Below, one piece after another: positions 45,942-54,100 of a DNA stretch of 64,000 bases. The notes under the pieces were generated by a model that worked only from the letters and a program-made list of their open reading frames with translations, was not told the origin of the DNA and ran no database searches. The DNA lies in contig JAPXMY010000007.1 of the NCBI GenBank assembly GCA_033808805.1, positions 1 to 64,000 on the forward strand, written 5' to 3'. The position numbers were made by a program, and so were the translations under genes. Every line of letters begins with the position of its first letter. The first letter of the stretch is position 1. The stretch comes from UBA1783 sp033808805 (GTDB lineage: Bacteria; Bacillota_I; Bacilli_A; Erysipelotrichales; Erysipelotrichaceae).

Positions 45942-45988
45942 AAATAAAAACGGTAATGGAGTAAAGATATACTTTTTTACCGCTTTTT
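45942..45988 (-). terminator. Terminator of the phosphorylase operon
   Basis: Arms CGGTAA/TTACCG enclose a second small stem. On the minus strand TTTTTATTTT follows. It lies 11 nt after the YczE-like stop. Confidence 0.75.
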
Positions 45989-45998
45989 TAATACAAAT

Positions 45999-46658
45999 TT
46001 ATTTGTAGTTTGGTCCAATTTTTTCAAAAATTGGTGCTGTAGCTTTTAATACATAGCCAATAATCGGTCCTGTAACCAGCACACCAACTACAGTTCCAAT
46101 ACCAACTGTTCCTCCCAAAAACCAACCGATAACAAAGGTAATGGCATCAGTAATCATCTGAGTCTTATCAAGTGATAAAGGAGTGATTTTTTCTAGCCAA
46201 AGTGGTAGAAAAGACCAGCAGCCAATACCCAGATTGGCAGCAATAGTAATACCTGTACCAAAGGCAAAAGTAATGGCCCCAACAGCTAAAAGCAGCAATC
46301 TGACAGTTAAATGAGTAGTTTCAGGTGGAAAGGAAGCAAACAGAAAGTTGGTAAACACATCAATTAAAGGACCCCCTATTAAAACAGCCACAAAGGTACC
46401 GATTCCAAACTTCTCTTTTAAAAATAAAATTATTAAAATTGCCCATAGAACATTGAAAAAGGTCGAGATTGTCCCATAACTTAAACTGAAAGTTGAATGT
46501 AACCCATCAATTAAAACACTGATTGGATCAGTTCCCAGATTACAGACATAGTAACAGCCAATACCAAAATTGGAGACAATAATAGCTATTATATAGATGA
46601 TTGTGTTGATGAAAATTGATTTAACATTAATTTTGTTCAGCAATTTATTCAGCATCAT
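45999..46658 (-). CDS. YczE/YitT-like membrane protein
   Basis: A 219-residue protein with about five to six membrane helices and the glycine-rich YczE pattern (NFGIGCYYVCNLGTDPIS near residue 30, ANLGIGCWSFLPLWL near 148, an internal repeat). The function of the family is unknown. It overlaps a nucleoside phosphorylase gene by 4 nt at the end of the salvage operon, so a link to nucleobase or ribose-phosphate handling is inferred from position only. Confidence 0.75.
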   Translation of the reverse strand: MMLNKLLNKINVKSIFINTIIYIIAIIVSNFGIGCYYVCNLGTDPISVLIDGLHSTFSLSYGTISTFFNVLWAILIILFLKEKFGIGTFVAVLIGGPLIDVFTNFLFASFPPETTHLTVRLLLLAVGAITFAFGTGITIAANLGIGCWSFLPLWLEKITPLSLDKTQMITDAITFVIGWFLGGTVGIGTVVGVLVTGPIIGYVLKATAPIFEKIGPNYK

Positions 46659-47470
46659 TCTCTTACATCCATTAAATCTTCTAATCCATCGATAATTTCG
46701 ATGGCTCTTAAGGTAATCTTAGTCATTAACTCAACTCTTTTTGGATATTCACTATCATTACTTGTGCTCATTGAACCATAGCTGCTTCCTAAATACCCAC
46801 CTGTCAGTAAAATCGTCCCTGCTCTAAGCCCACCCAAAAGTGCAGAAACCGTAAACAGAGAACTTGATTCATTTTCAATCGCCAACACTCCAGCATCTGT
46901 CCATTTATCGATTCTTTCTTTAACCCCTTCTTGGCCACCATGAGCTCCTGGTGACTCAAGATAGAAAGCATCATGACTTCTAATTACACCACAGTAAGGT
47001 TTAATACCGTATTCACTGCAGGCCTGCTTTAAAGCATTTACCACATCAATATCAGCGATGGCTGGATAAGACAGGTCAATATATTGTCTTGAAGCCATAT
47101 CACCTCTGACAGCACCGGTAGCTATGACAAAACTTCCATCTGGAATATTTGGCTGCAAAGAGCCAGCTGTTCCCATTCTAATCAGGGTTTTTGCTCCGAT
47201 GTGTTTTAACTCTTCCACACATACTGCAACAGCCATTGGTCCCATACCAGTAGACATGACTGATACTTCAATCCCGTTATAGGTTCCAGTATAGGTTGGA
47301 TTACCACGGGATACCTGAGCCAGTTTGCCATTTTCAAAAAACTTATTTACCATTTCACATCTGGCAGGATCACCAGGTAAAATAACATGTTTCCCAATAT
47401 CGTTTTCATCCAGTCCGATATGCCACATTTTTCCAGCATTATTAGTTAACTTTACTGATTTATATTTCAT
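46655..47470 (-). CDS. Nucleoside phosphorylase, complete residue set
   Basis: A 271-residue NP-I family phosphorylase, closest in pattern to uridine phosphorylase. By alignment to E. coli Udp it keeps His8 (MWHIGL), the phosphate loop with Gly26 and Arg30 (LPGDPARCEM), Arg48 (SRGNPTYTG), Arg91 (LIRMGTAG) and the ribose glutamate (ENESSSLF). The uracil-binding Gln/Arg pair is not obvious (SHDAFYLESPGAH), so the base may be a purine. It can work as a homo-oligomer. It follows the B1 gene by 1 nt. Confidence 0.85.
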   Translation of the reverse strand: MKYKSVKLTNNAGKMWHIGLDENDIGKHVILPGDPARCEMVNKFFENGKLAQVSRGNPTYTGTYNGIEVSVMSTGMGPMAVAVCVEELKHIGAKTLIRMGTAGSLQPNIPDGSFVIATGAVRGDMASRQYIDLSYPAIADIDVVNALKQACSEYGIKPYCGVIRSHDAFYLESPGAHGGQEGVKERIDKWTDAGVLAIENESSSLFTVSALLGGLRAGTILLTGGYLGSSYGSMSTSNDSEYPKRVELMTKITLRAIEIIDGLEDLMDVRE

Positions 47471-47471
47471 A

Positions 47472-48263
47472 CTATTCCCCTTTAATAATTTTAGCTAAAG
47501 CCAACTGGGCAATTTTTATCGCTTCCAGCATTCTATCATCATAATCATTTATAAAATCCATACTTTCATTAGTTGTCAAGTTATCAGTAACCACATAAAC
47601 AGCCCCAGCCTGCAACTGCAGAATTGAGGCAATCGCATATAAGGCTGCAACTTCATTATCAATAGCACTGACTCCAACTTCTCTCCATGGCTTGATTCTT
47701 TCTTCCACACCATCATGAGCAAATGGACTTTCTAAAAACAGACCATCATGAGTTCTACAGATTCCGCTGGTAACTTTAACACCTAATTCTCTGGCAGCTT
47801 TCATAATAGCCATAAAGGTTCTATGATCAGCAATGGCTGGATACTGCAGGTTGAGATATTCAATAGTTGCCCCTTCACAGCGACAAGAAGCTAAAGGTAT
47901 ATAAATGCTTCCTGGCTTTAAATCTGGATCAATAGCATAACAGGTTCCTACCTTGATCATTTTATAACAGCCAATATGCCTTAATTCTTCAACCGCAATA
48001 GCTGTCGGCATACAGCCATTTCCAATGGTCATACAGCTCATCTCTACATCATTACATCTACCGGTATAGGTAATATATTCACGATGGAAAGCCTGTTTTT
48101 CAGCAGTCTGGAAAGTATCTTTTATCATCTCAATTCTTTCCAGGTTACTGGTCAGGATAACTCCAGAAGCAATCTGGTCTTTATTAATGCCCAAATGATG
48201 AACTTTAAAATCTTTCTCATATTGTGGTAGTGAATCAAATTCATTCTTTAATAACTCAGCCAT
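47472..48263 (-). CDS. Nucleoside phosphorylase paralogue B1, altered phosphate site
   Basis: A 263-residue NP-I family member. It keeps the equivalents of His8 (VHHLGI), Arg48 (HREYITYTG) and the ribose glutamate (IDNEVAALY). The phosphate loop G-D-P has become S-N-L (LTSNLERIEM), and the Arg91 position is lysine (MIKVGTCYA). It starts with a 1-nt TAATG overlap with gene A1, which has the opposite set of residues. It probably forms a heteromer with A1, giving His8/Arg48 across the interface. An inactive or altered enzyme alone is likely. Confidence 0.78.
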   Translation of the reverse strand: MAELLKNEFDSLPQYEKDFKVHHLGINKDQIASGVILTSNLERIEMIKDTFQTAEKQAFHREYITYTGRCNDVEMSCMTIGNGCMPTAIAVEELRHIGCYKMIKVGTCYAIDPDLKPGSIYIPLASCRCEGATIEYLNLQYPAIADHRTFMAIMKAARELGVKVTSGICRTHDGLFLESPFAHDGVEERIKPWREVGVSAIDNEVAALYAIASILQLQAGAVYVVTDNLTTNESMDFINDYDDRMLEAIKIAQLALAKIIKGE

Positions 48264-49096
48264 TATACGATTTCTCCTTTCTCTTCCATCTCTTTTAAGA
48301 TTTCTGTTGCCCTGATAGCGATTTTTGAACAGACAAGAACACGCTCTTCCATAAAACCCTCTTCAAAAGCTTCTGGGTAAGCTTCTTTTGAATCAGGTCC
48401 TTTATAATATTTTGTACCTTCGATCATTGAAGTATGAGAAACGCAGATTGAACCACACCTTAAGCCTAAACGATGACCGACAGTAAACAGGGTTGCTGAT
48501 TCATTTTCTACCATTTTTACTCCGGCATCAACCCAAGGCTTCATGCGATCAAAAGTATCAATCATGGCAGTACTGGTTTCACGATAATAGGCATCATGAG
48601 CCCTGTATAAGCCTACGATTGGATCTTCACCAAATTCTTTCGCTGCTCTGATTAAGGCTTCAACAACATAAGGATTGGCTACAGCTGGAAATTCAGCTGG
48701 AACATACTCATAAGAGTTGCCATCTCCTCTGACACAGCCAGTAGCGATGATTATTCTTCCTGGCTCATAATCAGTTAATAAAGCCGCACCAGTGCCAACA
48801 CGAATCAGGTTTTTACAGCCAATCTGCACACATTCTTCAGCAACTGTTGACACAGCCAGTGGCCCCATTCCACTGGATACTACGGAAATCGGTGTATCAT
48901 TGTCAGTTACTCCGGTATAGGTATAGTAGGTTCGCTGACCTTTGATAAAACGAGCTTCCTTAAAACATTGGGAAATTATTTTACTTCTCGCCAGATCTCC
49001 CGGCATTAAAACAGTCTGGGCAATATCACCAGCTTTTAAACCAGTAAAAAACATTTCACCCTTTTCATTAGTAAACTTTTTCGCTCTAAATAACAT
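48263..49096 (-). CDS. Nucleoside phosphorylase paralogue A1, lacks interface histidine
   Basis: A 277-residue NP-I family member. The phosphate loop is nearly canonical (MPGDLARSKI), Arg91 is kept (LIRVGTGAA), and the ribose motif is ENESATLF. The His8 position is phenylalanine (MFFTGL); an arginine is present at the Arg48 position (QRTYYTYTG). It is directly followed by B1. Its substrate is probably a purine or pyrimidine nucleoside from the BMP transporter. Confidence 0.8.
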   Translation of the reverse strand: MLFRAKKFTNEKGEMFFTGLKAGDIAQTVLMPGDLARSKIISQCFKEARFIKGQRTYYTYTGVTDNDTPISVVSSGMGPLAVSTVAEECVQIGCKNLIRVGTGAALLTDYEPGRIIIATGCVRGDGNSYEYVPAEFPAVANPYVVEALIRAAKEFGEDPIVGLYRAHDAYYRETSTAMIDTFDRMKPWVDAGVKMVENESATLFTVGHRLGLRCGSICVSHTSMIEGTKYYKGPDSKEAYPEAFEEGFMEERVLVCSKIAIRATEILKEMEEKGEIV

Positions 49097-49105
49097 GTTT
49101 TCCTC

Positions 49106-50437
49106 CTACATATTTTTGATTTTTTCGTTTAATATTTCGATTCTATCATTACAGGTAGCCACAAATTCTCTTTCATCAAAGCCCTGCAGTTTCTTGTTTC
49201 TAACCATCAGATTACCTCTAACAAATACTGTATCAATAGCATGTCCATCACCAGCATATAACAGATTGCCAATTGGATGCTGTCTATCCGTCAGTGATAA
49301 ATCATCATCCATTCTAGCCAAAATCAGATCTGCCTGATTTCCTACCTTGACTTCTCCTAAATCCTGATATCCTAAAGCCCTGGCACCATTGATGGTCATC
49401 ATTTTCATTGTTGTTGCAGCATCCATTACTGTTGGATCCAAGGTCACTACTTTCTGCAGGTAGGCACCTGCTCTGCCTTCTCTGATCATATCTCTGGTTG
49501 AAGAGCTGGCTTCTCCATCACAGCCCATCGCCACATTGATTCCTCTTTCCAGCATCTTGGCAATTGGTGGAATACCATCGGAAATCTTCATATTGGTATT
49601 TGGACAATGTACTGGATTAGCTTTAGTTTGAGCAATCATATCCAGTTCAAAATCAGGTAGCCAGATTGAATGCGCCAATAAGGTTTTTTCATCAAGAATA
49701 CCGAAATTATATAAGGCTTCTGTTTCACCTCGCAAGTTATACATTCTGGCTACATTTTCTGTTTCCATTTTTCCTTCACCTAGATGCGTATGATAAACAA
49801 GATCTCTTTCATTGGCATATTTTTTCAAAGCCTGGGCCATCTGTTTACTTACTGCTGGTAAACCTGCTGGAGCTACTGCAGCTCTGATAAGACCATTATT
49901 GGCTCCATGAGCCTTACTGTAAATTTCATCAGCAATCTTCAAAGCCTTTTCTACACTGATTATCGGGGTAACTTCATTTTCCGCAATATCGGTGGTCGAA
50001 ACACCATAGGTAGTACGAATTCCAGCATCTTCAAAAGCCTTGAGCTGAACATCAATTCGAGCCATATCACCCATTTCATTGACAGTAGTAGTACCAAATT
50101 TCAGTGAAGACAGACATCCTAGAAGAGTTCCATAATAGTAGTCATCATCACTCATATGCTCTTCAATTGAAAACAGTTTAACTAGCCATTCTGTTATTGG
50201 AAGATCATCCAATGGTCCTTTTAAAAAGGATTGAGCCATATGCGTATGAGCATCAGTAAAGCCCGGTAATCCAAGCATTCCGTTAGCGTCAATTACATTA
50301 GCTCCCATGGCATCTTCTCTGGCAATTTTTTCACTGATTTTTGTAAACCTACCATTTTCAATCACAATATTAACCCTTCTGGTGCTTAAATCATCAAGAT
50401 TCCCAAGGTTAACATTTTTAATTAAATATTTACTCAT
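49106..50437 (-). CDS. Amidohydrolase-family deaminase (MtaD/SsnA-like)
   Basis: A 443-residue TRZ/ATZ-type amidohydrolase. Metal and catalytic motifs: DAHTHMAQSFLKG near residue 65, HTHLGEGKMETE near 228, LLAHSIWL near 265 and GCDGEASSST near 318. The nearest known activities are 5-methylthioadenosine/S-adenosylhomocysteine, adenosine or guanine deamination. Among phosphorylases a nucleoside or nucleobase deaminase is likely. It sits between the two A-B phosphorylase pairs and has its own upstream regulatory region. Confidence 0.83.
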   Translation of the reverse strand: MSKYLIKNVNLGNLDDLSTRRVNIVIENGRFTKISEKIAREDAMGANVIDANGMLGLPGFTDAHTHMAQSFLKGPLDDLPITEWLVKLFSIEEHMSDDDYYYGTLLGCLSSLKFGTTTVNEMGDMARIDVQLKAFEDAGIRTTYGVSTTDIAENEVTPIISVEKALKIADEIYSKAHGANNGLIRAAVAPAGLPAVSKQMAQALKKYANERDLVYHTHLGEGKMETENVARMYNLRGETEALYNFGILDEKTLLAHSIWLPDFELDMIAQTKANPVHCPNTNMKISDGIPPIAKMLERGINVAMGCDGEASSSTRDMIREGRAGAYLQKVVTLDPTVMDAATTMKMMTINGARALGYQDLGEVKVGNQADLILARMDDDLSLTDRQHPIGNLLYAGDGHAIDTVFVRGNLMVRNKKLQGFDEREFVATCNDRIEILNEKIKNM

Positions 50438-50469
50438 TTTTTTACCTCTTTTTTAGTTTTTTTATTTTT

Positions 50470-50560
50470 ACTATTATTATTATTATATCCTTCAGAAACA
50501 ATAGCTGGCCACCAACATCAAAAAACTATTGTTGATATTAATTATTAACTGACTTCAATA
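50470..50560 (-). promoter_or_regulatory. Regulatory region before the deaminase gene
   Basis: On the minus strand a TATAAT lies about 45 nt before the start codon. Upstream is an 8-bp inverted repeat, AACAATAG (50497-50504) and CTATTGTT (50526-50533), around 21 nt. A block with ATATCAACA, then GTT, then GGCC-x-GC is similar to one in the leader at 52170-52215. A shared regulator or RNA structure is possible. Confidence 0.45.
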
Positions 50561-50582
50561 TTTTTTTAAAAGATAAAGATTA

Positions 50583-51323
50583 TTACATCGTTAATACATC
50601 AGCGACAATCTTAAACATCTCTTCTCTTTTGGCATTTAAAGCTTCTTCGTCCAATTTTTCACCTGTCAGATAATTTTCATGCACTAAAGCTAGTGAAGCG
50701 ACCTTATTTCTAATACAGCTGGAAGTAATATACATTGAACTGGTTTCCCCATCAAAAATATCAACACCTAAATTGGTCCATTTTTTTATTCTTTCCATCC
50801 CATCAGGGCCATATGGCGAATCTAAGTTTTCTACATCATGAGTTCTGAAAATTGAAACCCTGAGATCTTTTTTACGCTCCAAAAGTTTAAATAGTAAATC
50901 CATATCCGCAATCGCTGGATAAGATATATCGATATATTCTTTACTGTTTCCCTCACTTCTTACCGAACCTGAAGCTAGACAAAGTTCGCCAACTTCAATG
51001 TGCGGTTGAATCGCTGGATTTTCACCAATTCTGATAATCTGCTTAACATCCAGATGATGTAACTCTTCAATAGCGATAGCTACCGGCATACAGCCAAAAC
51101 CACAGCTCATAATGCTTAGTGGTTTACCTTTATAGCTGCCGGTGTAGGTAACATATTCACGATAGTCACCCATCATCTGGGCATTTTCTAAAAATTTGGC
51201 ATAGAAAGGAATCATTAATGGATCTGGTGTTATTATTACATTTTCAGCTATGTGTTCTTTTCTAATCCCGATATGGTGCATGCGACCATCAACGTGAGTC
51301 ATCATAAAACTTTTAAATTTCAT
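50583..51323 (-). CDS. Nucleoside phosphorylase paralogue B2, degenerate phosphate site
   Basis: A 246-residue NP-I family member, the most diverged of the six. It keeps His8 (MHHIGI), Arg48 (YREYVTYTG) and Arg91 (IIRIGENPA). The phosphate loop has lost Gly26 (proline) and Arg30 (methionine) in ITPDPLMIPF. The G-T-x-G loop reads GENP and the ribose motif is DGETSSMY. It overlaps A2 by 1 nt. Alone it is unlikely to be a phosphorylase; it probably completes A2. Confidence 0.78.
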   Translation of the reverse strand: MKFKSFMMTHVDGRMHHIGIRKEHIAENVIITPDPLMIPFYAKFLENAQMMGDYREYVTYTGSYKGKPLSIMSCGFGCMPVAIAIEELHHLDVKQIIRIGENPAIQPHIEVGELCLASGSVRSEGNSKEYIDISYPAIADMDLLFKLLERKKDLRVSIFRTHDVENLDSPYGPDGMERIKKWTNLGVDIFDGETSSMYITSSCIRNKVASLALVHENYLTGEKLDEEALNAKREEMFKIVADVLTM

Positions 51324-52135
51324 TATAGTCTTCCCTCCTGGTCCAATATTTCTACTGCTCTGATGGCAATTCTAGCTATCGTCTCAATACGACTTTGAAG
51401 GTAGGCAGGATCCTGATAGGCAGCATAAATAGCATCTCCAGAGGCATCCTTTTCATCAAACATTGAACCTAAGGCGACACAGATTGTACCTGTCTTCATT
51501 CCCAGTAAATGACCAAAGGTAAACAGTGTTCCCGATTCATTTTCCACAACCTTGACATCCATATCTATCCACTTCTGCATTCTTTCTTTTAAACCTTCAT
51601 GAGCAGCCTTTGATTCCATATAGAAGGCATCATGACTGCGATACATGCCAACAATAGCTTCTTCTTTCATTTCTTTAGCTGCTTTAGCTAAAGCGGCAAT
51701 AACATGAGGATGAGCTACAGCTGGATAGTCTTCAGGCACCAACTCATAAGAAGCTCCTTCACCTCTGATGCAGCCACTGGCAATAACAATTGTTCCAGGA
51801 ACTGTTCCCGGAATAATTCCACCACAGGTTCCTACTCTGATAACAGTACTTGCCCCGGCAAAAGATAAATCTTCTAATGCTGTGGCGACACAGTTACAAC
51901 CCATTCCTGATGAACAGACTGCGATATCGCTTCCTTTTTCTGTTTTTCCAACATAGGCACTGTAAGTACCTTTTCTAGATAAGAAACTGCTGTCATGAAA
52001 GAAACTGCTGATCAATTTACTGCGATTAGGATCTCCAGGCAGCAGTACCGCCTTGGCAATTGAATTCATCGCTAATCCCGTACGCTCTAATTTTCCTTCA
52101 TTATCTAGTCTAGGTTTGCTTTGATAAAACTTCAT
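51323..52135 (-). CDS. Nucleoside phosphorylase paralogue A2, lacks interface residues
   Basis: A 270-residue NP-I family member. The phosphate loop LPGDPNRSKL, Arg91 (VIRVGTCGG) and the ribose motif ENESGTLF are canonical. The His8 position is arginine (LERTGL) and the Arg48 position is glycine (RKGTYSAYVG). The first gene of the salvage operon. The ATG at 52135 is about 12 nt from the ribosome site GGGAGG; the frame is open further upstream, but that part encodes the leader hairpin. Confidence 0.82.
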   Translation of the reverse strand: MKFYQSKPRLDNEGKLERTGLAMNSIAKAVLLPGDPNRSKLISSFFHDSSFLSRKGTYSAYVGKTEKGSDIAVCSSGMGCNCVATALEDLSFAGASTVIRVGTCGGIIPGTVPGTIVIASGCIRGEGASYELVPEDYPAVAHPHVIAALAKAAKEMKEEAIVGMYRSHDAFYMESKAAHEGLKERMQKWIDMDVKVVENESGTLFTFGHLLGMKTGTICVALGSMFDEKDASGDAIYAAYQDPAYLQSRIETIARIAIRAVEILDQEGRL

Positions 52136-52161
52136 TTTTGCTTTTTTACCTCCCTTTAAAC

Positions 52162-52187
52162 AAAAAATGGCCCCGCAAAGCCGGCCA
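52162..52187 (-). promoter_or_regulatory. Terminator-like hairpin in the phosphorylase operon leader
   Basis: On the minus strand TGGCC...GGCCA with a GC-rich inner loop is followed by TTTTTTG, between promoter and ribosome site. This is the shape of an attenuator. A preceding CCTC/GAGG stem and the palindrome TGAATAATTATTCA (52201-52214) lie in the same leader. Confidence 0.5.
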
Positions 52188-52248
52188 ACCACTGTTGATA
52201 TGAATAATTATTCACTCTTATACCTCTTTTGAGGCAACTTCTGATTGT

Positions 52249-52278
52249 AGATTAGCATAGTTATTTTAATGTTGTCAA
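52249..52278 (-). promoter_or_regulatory. Promoter of the phosphorylase operon
   Basis: On the minus strand TTGACA (52273-52278), 18-nt spacer with TG before the -10, TAATCT (52249-52254). The leader is about 110 nt. Confidence 0.8.
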
Positions 52279-52283
52279 GAGTT

Positions 52284-52292
52284 TGTTATAAT
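52284..52292 (+). promoter_or_regulatory. Extended -10 promoter of the nucleoside hydrolase gene
   Basis: TGTTATAAT without a clear -35, 19 nt upstream of the ATG, back to back with the phosphorylase promoter. The same 16 bases around it (52279-52294) occur upstream of the HD-RyR gene on the minus strand. Confidence 0.6.
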
Positions 52293-52310
52293 TGCAACAG
52301 AGGTGAAATT

Positions 52311-53297
52311 ATGACTGATAAAAGAAAGGTAATATTTGATACCGATATAGGAGATGATGATGCAGTTGCTTTGGCTGCCTGTCTATTATCGGACAAGGTA
52401 GATGTTATTGGAATTACTACTGTTCATGGCAATCTGCCAATTGAATGTGCCAATGACAATGCTTTAAGAATGGTTGATTTTTTCAAAAAAGATATCAAAG
52501 TTTACCAAGGGTGTAAACAACCGCTGGTAAGACATCTGAACAAAGGCCGAAAAATGACTACGCTAATGCAGACTGTCAATACCATTATCGATGGTAAGAT
52601 GATCAGAATCCATGCGGAAACTTTACCACTTCCAGAAACTGATTTAAAAATAGAAAACACTCATGCTGTTTCATATATTGTTGATACCTTAAAAAATTCA
52701 GCAGAGAAAATTGATATCTGCGCTGTTGGCCCACTGACAAATATTGGTGCAGCCTTGATTTTAGATAAAGATATCATCAAGAATATTGGTACCATCTATA
52801 TTATGGGTGGTGGACTGTATAAAGGTAACCGCACCCCTGTTGCAGAAGCAAATTTCTATGATGATCCAGAGGCAGCTGAAATTGTCTTGAATAGCAAAGC
52901 TGATGTTTTAGTTTGTCCACTGGAAGCCTGTGAGCAGGGTGCTACATTTACCAGAAAAGATTTACAGCAGATCAAAGCACTGCATAATCCAGCTGCTGAC
53001 TTTATTTATAATGTCCTGGATGGCTATATTAAAAGAGGTATTATCCTCTTTGGTGGTGGTGATGAGTGCTGCGCCTATGATTATGCCGCTGTAGCTCCAC
53101 TTCTTGAACCAGGTGTAAATACAGAAGTAAGAAAAGATGTCGCTCATGTTGATTTTTCTGGAGGTATGGCTGATGGCCAATTAGTAATTGACCGCAGAAA
53201 CTTTGGTGTCTGGTCTGCTAATGCCAATATTGTCTACCAGCAGGATGGCCAGAAAGTCCATGATTTACTGCTTGATTTACTTGAAAAATATAAATAG
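52311..53297 (+). CDS. Inosine-uridine-type nucleoside hydrolase
   Basis: A 328-residue IUNH-family hydrolase that splits ribonucleosides to base and ribose with Ca2+. The calcium site is VIFDTDIGDDDAVAL near residue 8, a variant of the usual DTDPGxDD. GPLTNIGAAL near 140 and YIMGGG near 165 are family motifs, and NFYDDPEAA near 182 is intact. The ATG at 52311 has AGAGGTG; the earlier frame start lies in the promoter. It is transcribed away from the phosphorylase operon. Confidence 0.9.
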   Translation: MTDKRKVIFDTDIGDDDAVALAACLLSDKVDVIGITTVHGNLPIECANDNALRMVDFFKKDIKVYQGCKQPLVRHLNKGRKMTTLMQTVNTIIDGKMIRIHAETLPLPETDLKIENTHAVSYIVDTLKNSAEKIDICAVGPLTNIGAALILDKDIIKNIGTIYIMGGGLYKGNRTPVAEANFYDDPEAAEIVLNSKADVLVCPLEACEQGATFTRKDLQQIKALHNPAADFIYNVLDGYIKRGIILFGGGDECCAYDYAAVAPLLEPGVNTEVRKDVAHVDFSGGMADGQLVIDRRNFGVWSANANIVYQQDGQKVHDLLLDLLEKYK

Positions 53298-53309
53298 TCT
53301 GATAGATAA

Positions 53310-53345
53310 AAAATGCTTGTTGGCTCCAACAAGCATTTGTTTTTA
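53310..53345. terminator. Bidirectional terminator between convergent salvage genes
   Basis: Perfect 13-bp stem AAATGCTTGTTGG/CCAACAAGCATTT with a 2-nt apex. T runs on both sides. Confidence 0.92.
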
Positions 53346-54089
53346 TCTGTCTTTTTTACTATCCTGTTCGATCAGGATTTTTAGTGCTTCACAGGCAACT
53401 TCAACTGATTTTTCCATTTCAGTAAAAGCCATAATGGCTGAAGCACGACACTTTCTGATTGAACTTATAATAAATAATGCTGCACATTCCATTTCACTGG
53501 AAACAACATGTCCTCTTTTCCAGGCTTCCCATCTTTCTTTCAGACGATATTCACTAGGCATGGTTTCTGGCTCATGCTGGCCATAAAAGGAATCTTTTGA
53601 CTGGGTAATTCCTTCTAAAAAGTTATACCCCAGTTTTTGAGCCGCTTTTACTAATGCTTCAACCACATGTCTATCAGCCACAGCTGGATACTCAATGGGA
53701 ATATAGTGAATCGTTGTTCCTTCATCTCTGACGGCAGCATTATTGATAACTCCATCTAAAGTTGGATCAAATGATTCCTCAGATACCCTGCCAGCTGTCC
53801 CGACTCTGATAAAAGTATCAGCACCAGCAGCAATCAATTCTTCCACACAGATAGCTGTCGAAGGACAGCCCATACCAGTAGAAGTAACCGAAACCTTAAC
53901 ACCATTAAGTGTTCCAGTATAGGTTTTATGTTCTCTATTATGAGCTACCAGTTTCGCATTATCAAAATATGAAGCAATCAGATCAGTTCTAAAAGGATCA
54001 CCAGGTAATAGGACATATCTTCCTACATCGCCTTTTTTCAAATGCACATGATATAAAAGATCTGGATCTTTTTTACTATAAAATGCCAT
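53343..54089 (-). CDS. Uridine phosphorylase-like enzyme
   Basis: A 248-residue NP-I family enzyme, the one closest to Udp. It has a full residue set: His8 (LYHVHL), LPGDPFRTDL, Arg48 (HNREHKTYTG), Arg91 (FIRVGTAGR) and the canonical SSEMECAALF (E-M-E). It would convert uridine and phosphate to uracil and ribose 1-phosphate. The uracil Gln/Arg pair may be in SKDSFYGQHEP. It lies 11 nt downstream of groES and shares its promoter. Confidence 0.85.
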   Translation of the reverse strand: MAFYSKKDPDLLYHVHLKKGDVGRYVLLPGDPFRTDLIASYFDNAKLVAHNREHKTYTGTLNGVKVSVTSTGMGCPSTAICVEELIAAGADTFIRVGTAGRVSEESFDPTLDGVINNAAVRDEGTTIHYIPIEYPAVADRHVVEALVKAAQKLGYNFLEGITQSKDSFYGQHEPETMPSEYRLKERWEAWKRGHVVSSEMECAALFIISSIRKCRASAIMAFTEMEKSVEVACEALKILIEQDSKKDR

Positions 54090-54100
54090 AACATATCCTC

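Noticed and set aside
45729..45998. A purine riboswitch upstream of the nucleoside-binding protein gene
   Set aside because: I looked for the conserved three-way junction core in the leader and did not find it; only a promoter and a short inverted repeat are visible.
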